Source: Streptomyces sp. SAI-127
Lineage (GTDB): Bacteria; Actinomycetota; Actinomycetes; Streptomycetales; Streptomycetaceae
Assembly (NCBI RefSeq): GCF_029894425.1
Contig: NZ_JARXYJ010000001.1
Location: 7,212,501-7,276,500 of the forward strand
Direction of reading: 5' to 3'
Length of the DNA stretch: 64,000 bases
Position 1 is the stretch's first letter. Every line of letters begins with the position of its first letter. This document shows positions 28,774 to 38,185 of this stretch, in pieces. A model generated the notes under the pieces. That model saw only the letters and a program-made list of their open reading frames with translations, had not been told where the DNA came from and did not search any database. The position numbers and the translations under genes are program-made.

Positions 28774-29232
28774 ATGGCGATCCAGGTCGGCGAAAAGGCC
28801 CCCGACTTCGAGCTCAAGGACAACCACGGCCGGGCCGTGAAGCTGTCCGACTTCCGCGGCAGCAAGAACGTCGTGCTGCTCTTCTACCCCTTCGCCTTCA
28901 CCGGTGTGTGCACCGGTGAGCTGTGCGAGCTGCGTGACAACCTGCCGCAGTTCTCCGACCGCGACACCCAGCTGCTCGCCGTCTCCAACGACTCCATCCA
29001 CACCCTGCGCGTCTTCGCCGAGCAGGAGGGCCTGGAGTACCCGCTGCTGAGCGACTTCTGGCCGCACGGCGAGGTCTCCCGCGCCTACGGCGTCTTCGCC
29101 GAGGACAAGGGCTGCGCGGTGCGTGGCACCTTCGTCATCGACAAGGAGGGCGTGGTCCGCTGGACCGTCGTCAACGCCCTGCCGGACGCCCGCGACCTGA
29201 ACGAGTACGTCAAGGCGCTCGACACCCTGTGA
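28774..29232 (+). CDS. ahpE: AhpE-type peroxiredoxin
   Basis: This 152-residue thiol peroxidase is close to mycobacterial AhpE. The peroxidatic Cys46 is in [15 protein letters not shown], with a second Cys at position 51 and a distal Arg in the [12 protein letters not shown] region. It reduces hydroperoxides and peroxynitrite. A possible -10, TAGGGT, lies at 28726-28731. It opens the stress block of terD and terC-like genes, which suggests joint action in oxidative or metal stress. The symbol is by similarity. Confidence 0.9.
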   Translation: MAIQVGEKAPDFELKDNHGRAVKLSDFRGSKNVVLLFYPFAFTGVCTGELCELRDNLPQFSDRDTQLLAVSNDSIHTLRVFAEQEGLEYPLLSDFWPHGEVSRAYGVFAEDKGCAVRGTFVIDKEGVVRWTVVNALPDARDLNEYVKALDTL

Positions 29233-29328
29233 TTGTTCGCCTCCAGGGACTGCGTGGTCCGGGAACCCGTCACTAGGATCGAATCGTTGATCCGGCAGCA
29301 TCTCAACCAGCAAACCTATGGAGGACTC

Positions 29329-29904
29329 GTGGGAGTCAGCCTCAGCAAGGGCGGCAACGTATCGCTGACCAAGGAGGCCCCGGGCCTGACCGCGGTCATC
29401 GTCGGTCTGGGGTGGGACGTCCGCACCACGACCGGCACCGACTTCGACCTGGACGCCAGTGCACTGCTGCTGAACCCGGCAGGCAAGGTCGCCAGCGACG
29501 CCAACTTCGTCTTCTTCAACAACCTCAAGAGCGCGGACGGCTCGGTCGAGCACACCGGCGACAACCTCACCGGTGAGGGCGAGGGCGACGACGAGCAGAT
29601 CAAGGTCGACCTCGCCGCGGTCCCGGCCGACGTCGAGAAGATCACCTTCCCGGTGTCGATCTACGACGCCGAGAACCGCCAGCAGTCCTTCGGCCAGGTG
29701 CGCAACGCGTTCATCCGCGTGGTCAACCAGGCCGGCGGCGCCGAGATCGCCCGCTACGACCTCTCGGAGGACGCGTCCACCGAGACCGCCATGGTCTTCG
29801 GCGAGCTGTACCGCAACGGCGCCGAGTGGAAGTTCCGCGCGATCGGCCAGGGCTATGCCTCGGGTCTGCGCGGGATCGCCCAGGACTTCGGCGTCAACGT
29901 CTAG
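29329..29904 (+). CDS. terD: TerD family stress protein (copy 1)
   Basis: This 191-residue Ca-binding beta-sandwich of the TerD family is implicated in tellurite, phage and oxidative stress tolerance. Calcium-site residues are visible in [13 protein letters not shown] (about residue 35) and [13 protein letters not shown] (about residue 70). GTG 29329 is selected because GGAGG lies 4 nt upstream. It shares a 62-nt identical stretch (29534-29595) with the neighbouring copy 2. A strong hairpin follows, so the two copies are separately terminated. Confidence 0.93.
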   Translation: MGVSLSKGGNVSLTKEAPGLTAVIVGLGWDVRTTTGTDFDLDASALLLNPAGKVASDANFVFFNNLKSADGSVEHTGDNLTGEGEGDDEQIKVDLAAVPADVEKITFPVSIYDAENRQQSFGQVRNAFIRVVNQAGGAEIARYDLSEDASTETAMVFGELYRNGAEWKFRAIGQGYASGLRGIAQDFGVNV

Positions 29905-29948
29905 TACCTGTTCCATGGGCAGGCCCTCGGACCCGCCCCGGCTTTTTC

Positions 29949-29983
29949 GTCCGGCGCCGCACTGTTTGGGTGCGGCGCCGGAC
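29949..29983 (+). terminator. terminator hairpin between terD copies
   Basis: GTCCGGCGCCGCAC and GTGCGGCGCCGGAC form a perfect 14-bp stem with a 7-nt loop, 44 nt after the first terD gene. A T-run (29943-29947) precedes rather than follows the stem. Confidence 0.85.
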
Positions 29984-30028
29984 GTGCAGGACAAGCACAG
30001 AAGCACACTCTCGGGGAGGGAACAGCAC

Positions 30029-30604
30029 ATGGGCGTCACGCTCGCCAAGGGAGGGAACGTCTCCCTGTCCAAGGCCGCACCCAACCTCACCCAGGTGATG
30101 GTCGGACTCGGCTGGGACGCGCGCTCCACCACCGGAGCCGACTTCGACCTCGACGCCAGCGCCCTGATGTGCAGCAGCGGACGGGTCCTGGGTGACGAGT
30201 ACTTCGTCTTCTACAACCAGCTCAAGAGCCCGGACGGCTCGGTCGAGCACACCGGCGACAACCTCACCGGTGAGGGCGAGGGCGACGACGAGTCGATCCT
30301 GGTCGACCTCTCCAAGGTGCCGGAGCGGTGCGACAAGATCGTCTTCCCGGTGTCGATCCACGACGCCGACAACCGCGGCCAGACCTTCGGCCAGGTCAGC
30401 AACGCCTTCATCCGCGTGGTCAACCAGGCCGACGGCCAGGAACTGGCCCGCTACGACCTCTCCGAGGACGCCTCCACCGAGACCGCGATGATCTTCGGCG
30501 AGCTCTACCGCTACCAGGGCGAGTGGAAGTTCAGGGCGGTGGGGCAGGGGTACGCGTCGGGCCTCAGGGGCATCGCGCTGGACTTCGGGGTCAACGTCTC
30601 ATAA
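30029..30604 (+). CDS. terD: TerD family stress protein (copy 2)
   Basis: This 191-residue paralogue has the same calcium motifs ([25 protein letters not shown]) and is about 75 percent identical by eye to copy 1. ATG 30029 follows GGGGAGGG with 6-nt spacing. The most conserved part is identical at the DNA level over 62 nt (30231-30292), suggesting recent gene conversion or strong codon constraint. It is followed after 125 bp by the TerC-like gene. Confidence 0.93.
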   Translation: MGVTLAKGGNVSLSKAAPNLTQVMVGLGWDARSTTGADFDLDASALMCSSGRVLGDEYFVFYNQLKSPDGSVEHTGDNLTGEGEGDDESILVDLSKVPERCDKIVFPVSIHDADNRGQTFGQVSNAFIRVVNQADGQELARYDLSEDASTETAMIFGELYRYQGEWKFRAVGQGYASGLRGIALDFGVNVS

Positions 30605-30729
30605 CGCGATATGAGCAAAAGCCGGGGTCGGGTGGGGCTTCGAGGCCGCCCGACTACACTTCGCTTCAAAGTTTCGTAAAGCCGAGTGCGGCACGGGGGA
30701 ACCCCGTACACGTACGGATTGGGTAGCCA

Positions 30730-31878
30730 GTGGTTCTCAAAACCTTCGGCTGGTCGTTCGCGGTCACCGCGCTCGGCTTGGTCGCTGCGGTCCTCTACGG
30801 GGGGTGGGAGGGCTTCGGTGTCGTGGCGATCCTCTCCATCCTCGAGATCTCCCTGTCGTTCGACAACGCGGTGGTCAACGCCGGAATCCTGAAGAAGATG
30901 AACGCCTTCTGGCAGCGCATCTTCCTCACGATCGGTGTCCTGATCGCCGTGTTCGGCATGCGGCTGGTCTTCCCCGTCGTGATCGTCGCGATCAGCGCCA
31001 AGCTGGGGCCCATCGAGGCGGTCGACCTCGCCCTCAACAACAAGGACCGCTACCAGGAGCTGGTGACCGACGCGCACCCGTCGATCGCCGCGTTCGGTGG
31101 CATGTTCCTGCTGATGATCTTCCTGGACTTCATCTTCGAGGACCGGGACATCAAGTGGCTGGCCTGGCTGGAGCGGCCGCTGGCCAAGCTCGGCAAGGTC
31201 GACATGCTGTCGGTCTGCATCGCGCTGGTCGTCCTGCTGGTCACCGCGTTCACCTTCGCGACCCACGCCCACCAGCACGGCGGCGCGCATGTGGACAAGG
31301 CGCAGACCGTCCTGATCTCCGGTATCGCGGGTCTGATCACCTACATGATCGTCGGTGGCCTCTCCGGCTACTTCGAGGACAAACTCGAAGAGGACGAGGA
31401 ACGCGAGCACGAGGAGGAGGAACAGGCCGAGCGCGAGGGCAAGCCCAAGTCGGCGGTCCTGATGGCCGGCAAGGCCGCGTTCTTCATGTTCCTCTACCTG
31501 GAGGTTCTCGACGCCTCGTTCTCCTTCGACGGCGTGATCGGCGCGTTCGCCATCACCAACGACATCGTCCTGATGGCGCTGGGCCTCGGCGTCGGCGCGA
31601 TGTACGTCCGGTCCCTGACCGTGTACCTGGTCCGCCAGGGCACCCTCGACGACTACGTCTACCTGGAGCACGGCGCCCACTACGCGATCGGCGCCCTCGC
31701 GGTGATCCTCATGGTCACCATCCAGTACGAGATCCACGAGCTCATCACCGGTCTCGTCGGTGTCCTCCTGATCGGCTGGTCCTTCCTGTCCTCCGTACGC
31801 CGCAACAGGGCACTGGCGGCCGCCGAGGGAAAAGCCGAGGGCTCGGACGAGAAGACTGAGGTCTCGTCCGGGGTGTGA
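30730..31878 (+). CDS. TerC/DUF475 family membrane protein
   Basis: This 382-residue membrane protein has about nine spans and belongs to the DUF475 branch of the TerC family. Acidic residues buried in the membrane, in LEISLSFDNAVVNAG (about residue 38) and LEVLDASFSFDGVIGAF (about residue 257), form the expected ion-binding pair. A charged loop rich in Glu (EDEEREHEEEEQAE) lies near residue 222. TerC proteins are linked to tellurite resistance and manganese export in other bacteria; substrate here is inferred. GTG 30730 is the chosen start. The 125-bp leader contains no clear hairpin. Confidence 0.9.
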   Translation: MVLKTFGWSFAVTALGLVAAVLYGGWEGFGVVAILSILEISLSFDNAVVNAGILKKMNAFWQRIFLTIGVLIAVFGMRLVFPVVIVAISAKLGPIEAVDLALNNKDRYQELVTDAHPSIAAFGGMFLLMIFLDFIFEDRDIKWLAWLERPLAKLGKVDMLSVCIALVVLLVTAFTFATHAHQHGGAHVDKAQTVLISGIAGLITYMIVGGLSGYFEDKLEEDEEREHEEEEQAEREGKPKSAVLMAGKAAFFMFLYLEVLDASFSFDGVIGAFAITNDIVLMALGLGVGAMYVRSLTVYLVRQGTLDDYVYLEHGAHYAIGALAVILMVTIQYEIHELITGLVGVLLIGWSFLSSVRRNRALAAAEGKAEGSDEKTEVSSGV

Positions 31879-31906
31879 CACCCTTCCTGGTGAGGAACGC
31901 TCTGAG

Positions 31907-31940
31907 CGGGGCGGCCGGCCTCCGGCCGCCCCGCCGGTTT
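31907..31940 (+). terminator. intrinsic terminator with T-run
   Basis: CGGGGCGGCCGG and CCGGCCGCCCCG form a perfect 12-bp stem with a 3-nt loop, followed by CCGGTTTTCT. This is a classical terminator 28 nt after the TerC-like stop. Confidence 0.85.
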
Positions 31941-31948
31941 TCTCCAAA

Positions 31949-32704
31949 GTGAACATGGGGGCGGGAATGGGCTTCTTGGACGGACTCCGGGGCGGCCGTG
32001 AGGTCGACTTCGACTCGGGCAGCGCGGCCAGCAACGCGATCGAACTGACCAAGCGGCACAACCGGGTCTCGCTCACCAAGCAGGGCGCGGCGACCGGGAA
32101 CCTCCGTGTCAACCTGACCTGGCGGATGCGGACCTCCGACATCGGGGGCTCACAGCGGGAGTCGCTGCTGCGGCACCCCTTCAAGGCGCTCAAGCCGCCG
32201 GAGGTCCTCGGACACAGCCAGAGCATGGTCAACGTCGACCTCGACCTCGGGTGCCTGTACGAGCTGGCCGACGGCACGAAGGGCGTCGTCCAGCCCCTCG
32301 GCGGTCTGCTGGGGGACGTCAACGCGCCGCCGTACGTGAAGCTCAGCGGGGACGACCGGTTCGGGTCGGCGTCCGGCGAGACGATGTACGTCAACCTCGA
32401 TCACCGGGACCAGATCAAGCGGCTGCTGGTCTTCGTGTACATCTACGACCAGACACCGGCGTTCGACCGTACGCACGCCATCGTGACGCTGTACCCGAGC
32501 AATGGGCCGCGGATCGAGATAGGTCTCGACGAGCGGCACCCTCAGGCCCGGTCCTGCGCGGTCGTGATGATCGAGAACATCAAGGGCGAGCTCATCGTGC
32601 GGCGTGAGGTGCAGTTCGTGTACGGGTTCCAGGGCGAGCTGGACCGGCTGTACGGGTGGGGGCTGCAGTGGGGTCGGGGTTACAAGGCGAAGGCGGACCG
32701 GTGA
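31949..32704 (+). CDS. TerA-like tellurium resistance protein
   Basis: This 251-residue protein resembles TerA/TerF-like members of the TerD superfamily. It has a 30-residue N-terminal tail, then one beta-sandwich ending in VYGFQGELDRLYGWGLQW. Features include LVFVYIYDQTPAFDRTHAIVTLYP and a MVNVDLDLGCLYEL segment that corresponds to the calcium-site strand. GTG 31949, ATG 31955 and ATG 31967 are all possible starts. Membership is by eye. It ends 7 bp from a convergent TerD gene. Confidence 0.75.
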   Translation: MNMGAGMGFLDGLRGGREVDFDSGSAASNAIELTKRHNRVSLTKQGAATGNLRVNLTWRMRTSDIGGSQRESLLRHPFKALKPPEVLGHSQSMVNVDLDLGCLYELADGTKGVVQPLGGLLGDVNAPPYVKLSGDDRFGSASGETMYVNLDHRDQIKRLLVFVYIYDQTPAFDRTHAIVTLYPSNGPRIEIGLDERHPQARSCAVVMIENIKGELIVRREVQFVYGFQGELDRLYGWGLQWGRGYKAKADR

Positions 32705-32711
32705 GGGGCCG

Positions 32712-33509
32712 CTACCGTCCGATGAACTGCGGCCCTTGGGGAGGCATACGGAACTCCGCCGGGGCCGGTACCGGACTCACCGGCTGCGGGTAGCCGTAGC
32801 CCGACGCGGCCACGGGGGCGGTCGCCGGAGTCGCCTGCTGGGGGTAGCCGTAGGCCGGCTGGGTGGGGACCGAGGATGCCGACTGGGCCGGTTGCTCCGG
32901 CGGCAGGGGGAACGACGTGGGCTCGGGCTGGAGCGGGGTCTCCGCGGAGTCGGACTCGTCCACCACGATGCCGAAGTCCGTGGCCAGGCCCTGGAGGCCC
33001 TCCACATAGCCCTCGCCCAGGGCGCGGAACTTCCAGCCCTCGCCGCGGCGGTACAGCTCGCCGCAGATCAGGGCGGTCTCCGCGCCCGTCTCCGGCTTGA
33101 TGTCGAAGTAGAGCAGCGGCTCGCCATCGGCGACCGAGGCGTCGTACAACAGGATGCGCAGGCCCTGCACGCGGCCGAAGGTGGCGTTGTCCACCGACGA
33201 GTCGTCCACCGACGCGACCAGGAGAATCTGGCTGACCTCGGGCTCGACACCGGCCAGATCTGTCTGGATCGTGTCGGTGGGACCCTCGGCGACGCGCTTC
33301 TTGCCGAGGAGCCAGACCTTCCCGGAGGGGTGCCGGGGCTGGTTGTAGAAGACGAAGTCCTCGTCGGATCGCACACGACCGTCGGGGCCGAGGAGGAGCG
33401 CCGAGGCATCGACGACCGGGACCCCCTGCCCGGGCGCCCAGCGCATCACGGCGCGTACCGTGGTGGCTTCCAGCGGGACGTTCGACCCTTTCAGCATGGC
33501 GTGCGTCAT
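32712..33509 (-). CDS. TerD family protein with Pro/Gln-rich tail
   Basis: This 265-residue protein has a TerD beta-sandwich (residues about 1-180; [34 protein letters not shown]). An 85-residue tail follows, rich in Pro, Gln, Ala and Tyr, with repeated [16 protein letters not shown] units. The tail looks disordered and is probably a binding or scaffold region. The classical acidic TerD calcium loop is reduced ([10 protein letters not shown] replaces GDNLTGEG), so calcium binding may be altered. It is transcribed towards the TerA-like gene and away from the aldolase operon. Confidence 0.88.
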   Translation of the reverse strand: MTHAMLKGSNVPLEATTVRAVMRWAPGQGVPVVDASALLLGPDGRVRSDEDFVFYNQPRHPSGKVWLLGKKRVAEGPTDTIQTDLAGVEPEVSQILLVASVDDSSVDNATFGRVQGLRILLYDASVADGEPLLYFDIKPETGAETALICGELYRRGEGWKFRALGEGYVEGLQGLATDFGIVVDESDSAETPLQPEPTSFPLPPEQPAQSASSVPTQPAYGYPQQATPATAPVAASGYGYPQPVSPVPAPAEFRMPPQGPQFIGR

Positions 33510-33670
33510 GCGGTCATCCTGCCCTCTCGGTCCTGGTCACGACAACGCGGGGGTGCGGGATACCGGTTCATGTCGTACCGGTGTCGACAAGGTCGTGTTT
33601 GTCTGCGTTACCTGAAATTCATGCCCGGTGGGAACCTCGGACATGGGTACCTACGTACTATTACCGGCCA

Positions 33671-33689
33671 CCTGTGAACGGTTCACAGG
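33671..33689. promoter_or_regulatory. perfect 19-bp palindrome before aldolase gene
   Basis: CCTGTGAACGGTTCACAGG is perfectly symmetric (9-bp arms around one base) and ends 26 nt upstream of the aldolase ATG. It follows an AT-rich, promoter-like TACTATTA. It is more likely an operator than a terminator because it lies directly before the operon start. Confidence 0.6.
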
Positions 33690-33715
33690 CGGCACAGCTG
33701 TCACGGGGGAGTCAT

Positions 33716-34879
33716 ATGCGTCATTTCGGGCACATCGCCCCTGAGGTGCGTCAGCGCCTCTTCCACCAGGAGCCCTGCGAGTTCACCGCGGATTCCTCGG
33801 CCCGGCTGCTCTCCGCGGCCTTGGGCGCCACGCTCTACAGTCCGGCCACGCGGCCGCGGCTCGCCGACGACATCGTCAAGCAGACCGGACGCGGCGTGGT
33901 CTCGATGGTGCTGTGCCTGGAAGACTCGATCGGTGACGAGGAAGTCGCAGAGGGCGAGGAGAACCTCGTCCGGCAGTTCACGGACCTCGCGGACCGGCGG
34001 GTGGACCCGCCCCTGCTCTTCATCCGGGTCCGCCACCCCGAGCAGATCCCCGATCTCGTACGACGGCTCGGTCCCGCCGTCCGGCTGCTGTCCGGATTCG
34101 TGCTCCCGAAGTTCACCGAGGAACGCGGCATCCCCTTCCTGGAGGCCCTCTCCGGCGCCGAGGTCGCGAGCGGACACCGGCTGTTCGCCATGCCCGTGCT
34201 GGAGTCTCCCGAGCTGCTCTACCGGGAGACGCGCGTAGAGACCCTGGAGGGCATCGCGCGCGCGGTCGACAAGTACCGCGACCGGGTCCTGGCGCTACGG
34301 CTCGGCGTCACCGACTTCTGTTCCTCCTACGGCCTGCGCCGCGCCCCCGACATGACCGCCTGGGACGTCCAGATCGTCGCCTCCGTGATCGCCGACGTGG
34401 TGAACATGCTGGGCCGCGCCGACGGCACCGGCTTCACCGTGACCGGGCCGGTCTGGGAGTACTTCCGGGTCCAGGAGCGCATGTTCAAGCCGCAGCTGCG
34501 CCGCAGCCCCTTCCTGGAGGGCCAGGCCGAGGAACTGCGCGAGGCGCTCATCGAGCACGCCATGGACGGCCTGCTGCGCGAGATCACCCTCGACCAGGCC
34601 AACGGCCTGCTCGGCAAGACCTGCATCCACCCCTCCCACGTGCTGCCCGTGCACGCACTGTCCGTGGTCAGCCACGAGGAGTTCAGTGACGCGCAGGACA
34701 TCCTGCGGCCCGAGCGCGGCGGTGGCGGGGTGCTGAGGTCGCAATACACGAACAAGATGAATGAAGTGAAGCCGCATCGCGCCTGGGCCGAGCGGACCCT
34801 GCTGCGCGCCGAGGTCTTCGGGGTGGCGAACGAGGACATCGGCTTCGTGGAGCTGCTCGCCGCCGGAATCTCCGGCTGA
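33716..34879 (+). CDS. HpcH/HpaI citrate-lyase-like aldolase (Ter operon)
   Basis: This 387-residue TIM-barrel enzyme is of the citrate lyase beta/HpcH family. Key segments are LCLEDSIGDEEV (acidic metal ligand, about residue 64), LFIRVRHPEQIPDL (substrate Arg region), FAMPVLESPELLY (second acidic ligand) and GKTCIHPSHVLPVHAL. Members in Ter operons, together with a phosphoribosyltransferase and a HAD phosphatase, have been proposed by comparative genomics to make a nucleotide-like metabolite. ATG 33716 was chosen because the upstream sequence is promoter-like. It is 6 nt from the next gene. Confidence 0.88.
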   Translation: MRHFGHIAPEVRQRLFHQEPCEFTADSSARLLSAALGATLYSPATRPRLADDIVKQTGRGVVSMVLCLEDSIGDEEVAEGEENLVRQFTDLADRRVDPPLLFIRVRHPEQIPDLVRRLGPAVRLLSGFVLPKFTEERGIPFLEALSGAEVASGHRLFAMPVLESPELLYRETRVETLEGIARAVDKYRDRVLALRLGVTDFCSSYGLRRAPDMTAWDVQIVASVIADVVNMLGRADGTGFTVTGPVWEYFRVQERMFKPQLRRSPFLEGQAEELREALIEHAMDGLLREITLDQANGLLGKTCIHPSHVLPVHALSVVSHEEFSDAQDILRPERGGGGVLRSQYTNKMNEVKPHRAWAERTLLRAEVFGVANEDIGFVELLAAGISG

Positions 34880-34885
34880 TCATCC

Positions 34886-37361
34886 GTGGACACCAAGGGA
34901 CGCATGAACAAGGCAGTGAACGACCGGCTCTGGTCGGGGACGTGGGTCGCCGACCGGCTCGGCGTCGAACTCGTGGGCGACAGCCGACTGACCGACCTGC
35001 TGGGACTGGCGCTGCGCCGCAACCCCAAGCGGGCCCATCTGCTGGTCTCCAACGTGCTGGGCAAGCACGTCCCGCAGTCGCCGTCGGTGGTCTACGGCCA
35101 GGGCTTCGCGCTGGGCCGCAGGGTCCGCGACCTGCTGGGTGACCAGGAGGCGGCCCGAGCGGTCGTCCTCGGCTACGCGGAGACGGCGACAGGTCTCGGC
35201 CACTCCGTCGCCGACGGCATCGCCCTCGCCCCCTACCTCCACTCCACCCGCCGCCCGGTCCCCGGTGTGGCCCCCGCGGGCGGCTTCGAGGAGTCCCACT
35301 CCCACGCCACGTCCCACCTGCTCCTCCCCGAGGACCCAGCGCTCCTGGCCGGCGACGGCCCCCTGGTCCTGGTCGACGACGAGTTCTCGACAGGCAACAC
35401 GGTCTTGAACACCATCAGGGACCTGCACGGGCGCTATCCGCGGAGCCGGTACGTGGTGGTCGCCCTGGTGGACATGCGGTCGGAGGAGGACGCGGGCCGA
35501 CTGGACGACTTCGCTCGCGAGATCAACGCGAGGGTGGACCTGGTGGCAGCGGCGTCGGGCACCGTACGCCTGCCGGAGGGGGTCCTGGAAAAGGGCCAGG
35601 ACCTTGTAGCGAGGCATGAGGTGTCCTACGCAGGGGCGCGGGGAACTGCGCGACCAGCCCCCACCCGCCCGCACCCGGCAATCAACCGCATGGACCTCAT
35701 GTGGCCCCGAGACGTCCCGGACGGTGGCCGCCACGGATTTACTCCCCAGCACCGAATACGCCTGGAGACCGCCCTCCCCGCCATGGCCGCAAGGCTCGCC
35801 GAGGCCCTCCCGGCAGACGCGCACCGCGTGCACATCCTCGGCTTCGAAGAGCTCATGTACGCCCCCCTGAGGCTCGCCCGAGAACTCGAGCAGGTCGCTG
35901 ACGGTGTGGAGGTGACCTACTCGACCACCACCCGCTCACCGGTGCTCGCCGTCGACGACCCGGGCTACGCCATCCGCAGCCGGATCGTCTTCCCCCGCCC
36001 ACGACACCCCCGCCGACGGCCCCGGCGACCGCTACGCGTACAACGTCGCCGGCGCCGGTTTCGACGCGATCGTCGCGGTGATCGACTCCACCGCCGACAC
36101 CCCCGAACTGCACGCCCCCGACGGCCTCCTGGCCCAACTCGCCGCGCACACCCAGCAGGTCGTCCTCGCCGTCGTCCCCAGCTACACCCCCGAAAGGCCC
36201 CCCATGCTCCCCGAGCCCCTCCGCGGCCCCGCCTTCTCCTCGTACGCCCCCGAGGAGGTCGGCTGGCTGCTCCAGGACCTCTCGGACGTCACGCTGGAGG
36301 CGCCGACCGAGGAGCGCGAGGAGGCCATCCAGAGCGGCGGCGCGCACTACGCGGAGTCGCTGCCGGTGGAGTACCAGCCGAGCGACCAGTACCAGGAGCT
36401 GTTCCGTACGGCCCTGCAGGAGTCCTCCGCGAGGCTCGCCCAGGCGGTCGGCGCGGTGACGGAGATCGTGCTCCAGGAGCGCTCGCCCCGCCCCGTGCTG
36501 GTCTCCCTCGCCCGCGCCGGCACCCCCGTCGGGGTCCTGATGCGCCGCTGGGCCCAGTTCCGCCACGGCCTCGAACTGCCGCACTACGCGGTCTCGATCG
36601 TCCGGGGCCGCGGCATCGACGCCAACGCCCTGCGCTGGCTGGCCGGACACCACGACCCCGCCGACGTCGTGTTCGTCGACGGCTGGACCGGCAAGGGCGC
36701 GATCACACGTGAACTGGCGGAAGCGATAAAGCAGTTCGAGGCCGAGGGCGGTCCCGTCGGATTCGACCCGGAGATCGCCGTACTCGCCGACCCGGGCTCG
36801 TGCGTGAAGACGTACGGCACCCGCGAGGACTTCCTCATCCCCTCCGCGTGTCTCAACTCCACGGTGTCCGGCCTGATCTCGCGTACGGTCCTGCGCGCGG
36901 ACCTGGTCGGCCCGGACGACTTCCACGGCGCGAAGTTCTACCGCGAACTCGCCGGCGCGGACGTGTCGGTGGACTTCCTGGACGCCGTCGCCGCCCGCTT
37001 CCCCGAGGTCGCCGAGGCGGTCGGCGCACAGGTCAAGGAGCTCCTCGCCGGAGACCGGGAGCCCACCTGGGAGGGCTGGGCGGCCGTCGAGCGCATCAGT
37101 GAGGAGTACGGCATCCACGACGTCAACCTCGTCAAGCCGGGCGTCGGCGAGACCACGCGGGTGCTGCTGCGCCGGGTGCCCTGGAAGATCCTGGCGCGGG
37201 CCGGGGCGGGCGCCGACCTGGACCACGTACGCCTGTTGGCCGAGCAGAGAGGTGTCCCGGTGGAAGAGGTTGCCGAACTCCCGTACACCTGCGTGGGGTT
37301 GATCCACCCCAAGTACACGCGGGGCGCGACCGGCGCCGACGGCAGGGCGGTGACCCTCTGA
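34886..37361 (+). pseudogene. PRTase-TRSP-StiP fusion, one frameshift
   Basis: The N-terminal part (residues 1-369) is a phosphoribosyltransferase (PRPP loop LVLVDDEFSTGNTV, residues 160-173) followed by the start of a TRSP domain. At the C5 run 35992-35996 the frame changes. Removing one C continues the TRSP domain (RYAYNVAGAGF) without a stop into a StiP/PRTase_1-type domain (VVFVDGWTGKGAITREL) to 37361, giving one 824-residue protein. The existing frame continues as nonsense to 36712, while the C-terminal half is open from ATG 36078. Either the assembly has an extra C, or the gene is split or uses frameshifting. A 50-bp Streptomyces-type repeat is embedded at about residues 248-264. Start GTG 34886; ATG 34904 is also plausible. 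Confidence 0.75.
35631..35682. repeat. Streptomyces GC-rich interspersed repeat inside a gene
   Basis: The segment containing GCGCGGGGAACTGCGCGACC, followed by AGCCCCCACC and a GCCCGCACCCG tail, matches from memory a short repeat scattered between genes in many Streptomyces genomes. Here it lies in the coding sequence of the phosphoribosyltransferase. It reads in frame as AGARGTARPAPTRPHP, unlike the flanking protein. Confidence 0.6.
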
Positions 37362-38185
37362 TGCCGACGCAGCCTCCGGTGCTCGTGGCGAGCGACCTCG
37401 ACCGTACGCTCATCTACTCCGCCGCCGCCCTGGCGCTCACCATGCCGGACGCGCGGGCGCCCCGGCTGCTCTGCGTCGAGGTGCACGAGAGCAGGCCGCT
37501 GTCGTACATGACGGAGACCGCGGCCGGGCTGCTCTCCGAGCTCGGGGACGCGGCGGTCTTCGTGCCGACGACGACCCGCACCCGCAAGCAGTACCAGCGC
37601 ATCAACCTGCCGGGCCCCGCGCCCACTTACGCGATCTGCGCGAACGGCGGCCATCTGCTGGTCGACGGTGTCACCGACCTCGACTGGCACACCCGCGTCA
37701 CGGCCCGCCTCGCCGACGAGTGCGCGCCCCTGGAGGAGATCCGCGCGCACCTCCAGGAAAGGGCAGATCCCTTGTGGGTGCGCAAGCACCGGATCGCCGA
37801 GGACCTCTTCGTCTACCTCGTCGTCGAGCGTGAACTGCTGCCCGAGGACTGGGTGAAGGAGCTCGCGGTGTGGGCGGAGAACCGCGGCTGGACGGTCTCC
37901 CTCCAGGGCCGCAAGATCTACGCCGTCCCCAAGCCGCTCACCAAGAGCGCGGCCATGCGTGAGGTGGCCCGGCGCACCGGTGCCGCCCTGACGCTGGCCG
38001 CGGGTGACTCCCTGCTGGACGCCGACCTGCTCCTCGCGGCCGACCGGGGCTGGCGGCCCGGACACGGGGAGCTGGCGGACGCGGGCTGGACGGCTCCGGA
38101 GATCACCGCGCTGCCCGAGCGGGGTGTCGCGGCCGGGGAGCGGATCCTGCGGGAGTTCCTCAGGACGGCTCGGACACCTCAGTAG
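37361..38185 (+). CDS. HAD family hydrolase (Ter operon)
   Basis: This 274-residue haloacid-dehalogenase-type phosphatase has the nucleophile motif SDLDRTLIY (Asp-x-Asp-x-Thr, residues 11-15) and motif II Thr in VPTTTRTR. The Lys is in PLTKSAAMREV, and the motif IV acidic residues are in AAGDSLLDADLL. It resembles the Cof/sucrose-phosphatase-like C2 cap group. It overlaps the StiP end by one base (TGATG). In Ter operons this enzyme is thought to dephosphorylate a product of the neighbouring phosphoribosyltransferase. No direct substrate evidence is present. Confidence 0.87.
   Translation: MPTQPPVLVASDLDRTLIYSAAALALTMPDARAPRLLCVEVHESRPLSYMTETAAGLLSELGDAAVFVPTTTRTRKQYQRINLPGPAPTYAICANGGHLLVDGVTDLDWHTRVTARLADECAPLEEIRAHLQERADPLWVRKHRIAEDLFVYLVVERELLPEDWVKELAVWAENRGWTVSLQGRKIYAVPKPLTKSAAMREVARRTGAALTLAAGDSLLDADLLLAADRGWRPGHGELADAGWTAPEITALPERGVAAGERILREFLRTARTPQ

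Noticed and set aside
36078..37361. Independent StiP gene starting at ATG 36078
   Set aside because: That ATG lies in the middle of the TRSP domain and has no ribosome binding site. The frame is better explained as the continuation of the upstream gene after a one-base shift.
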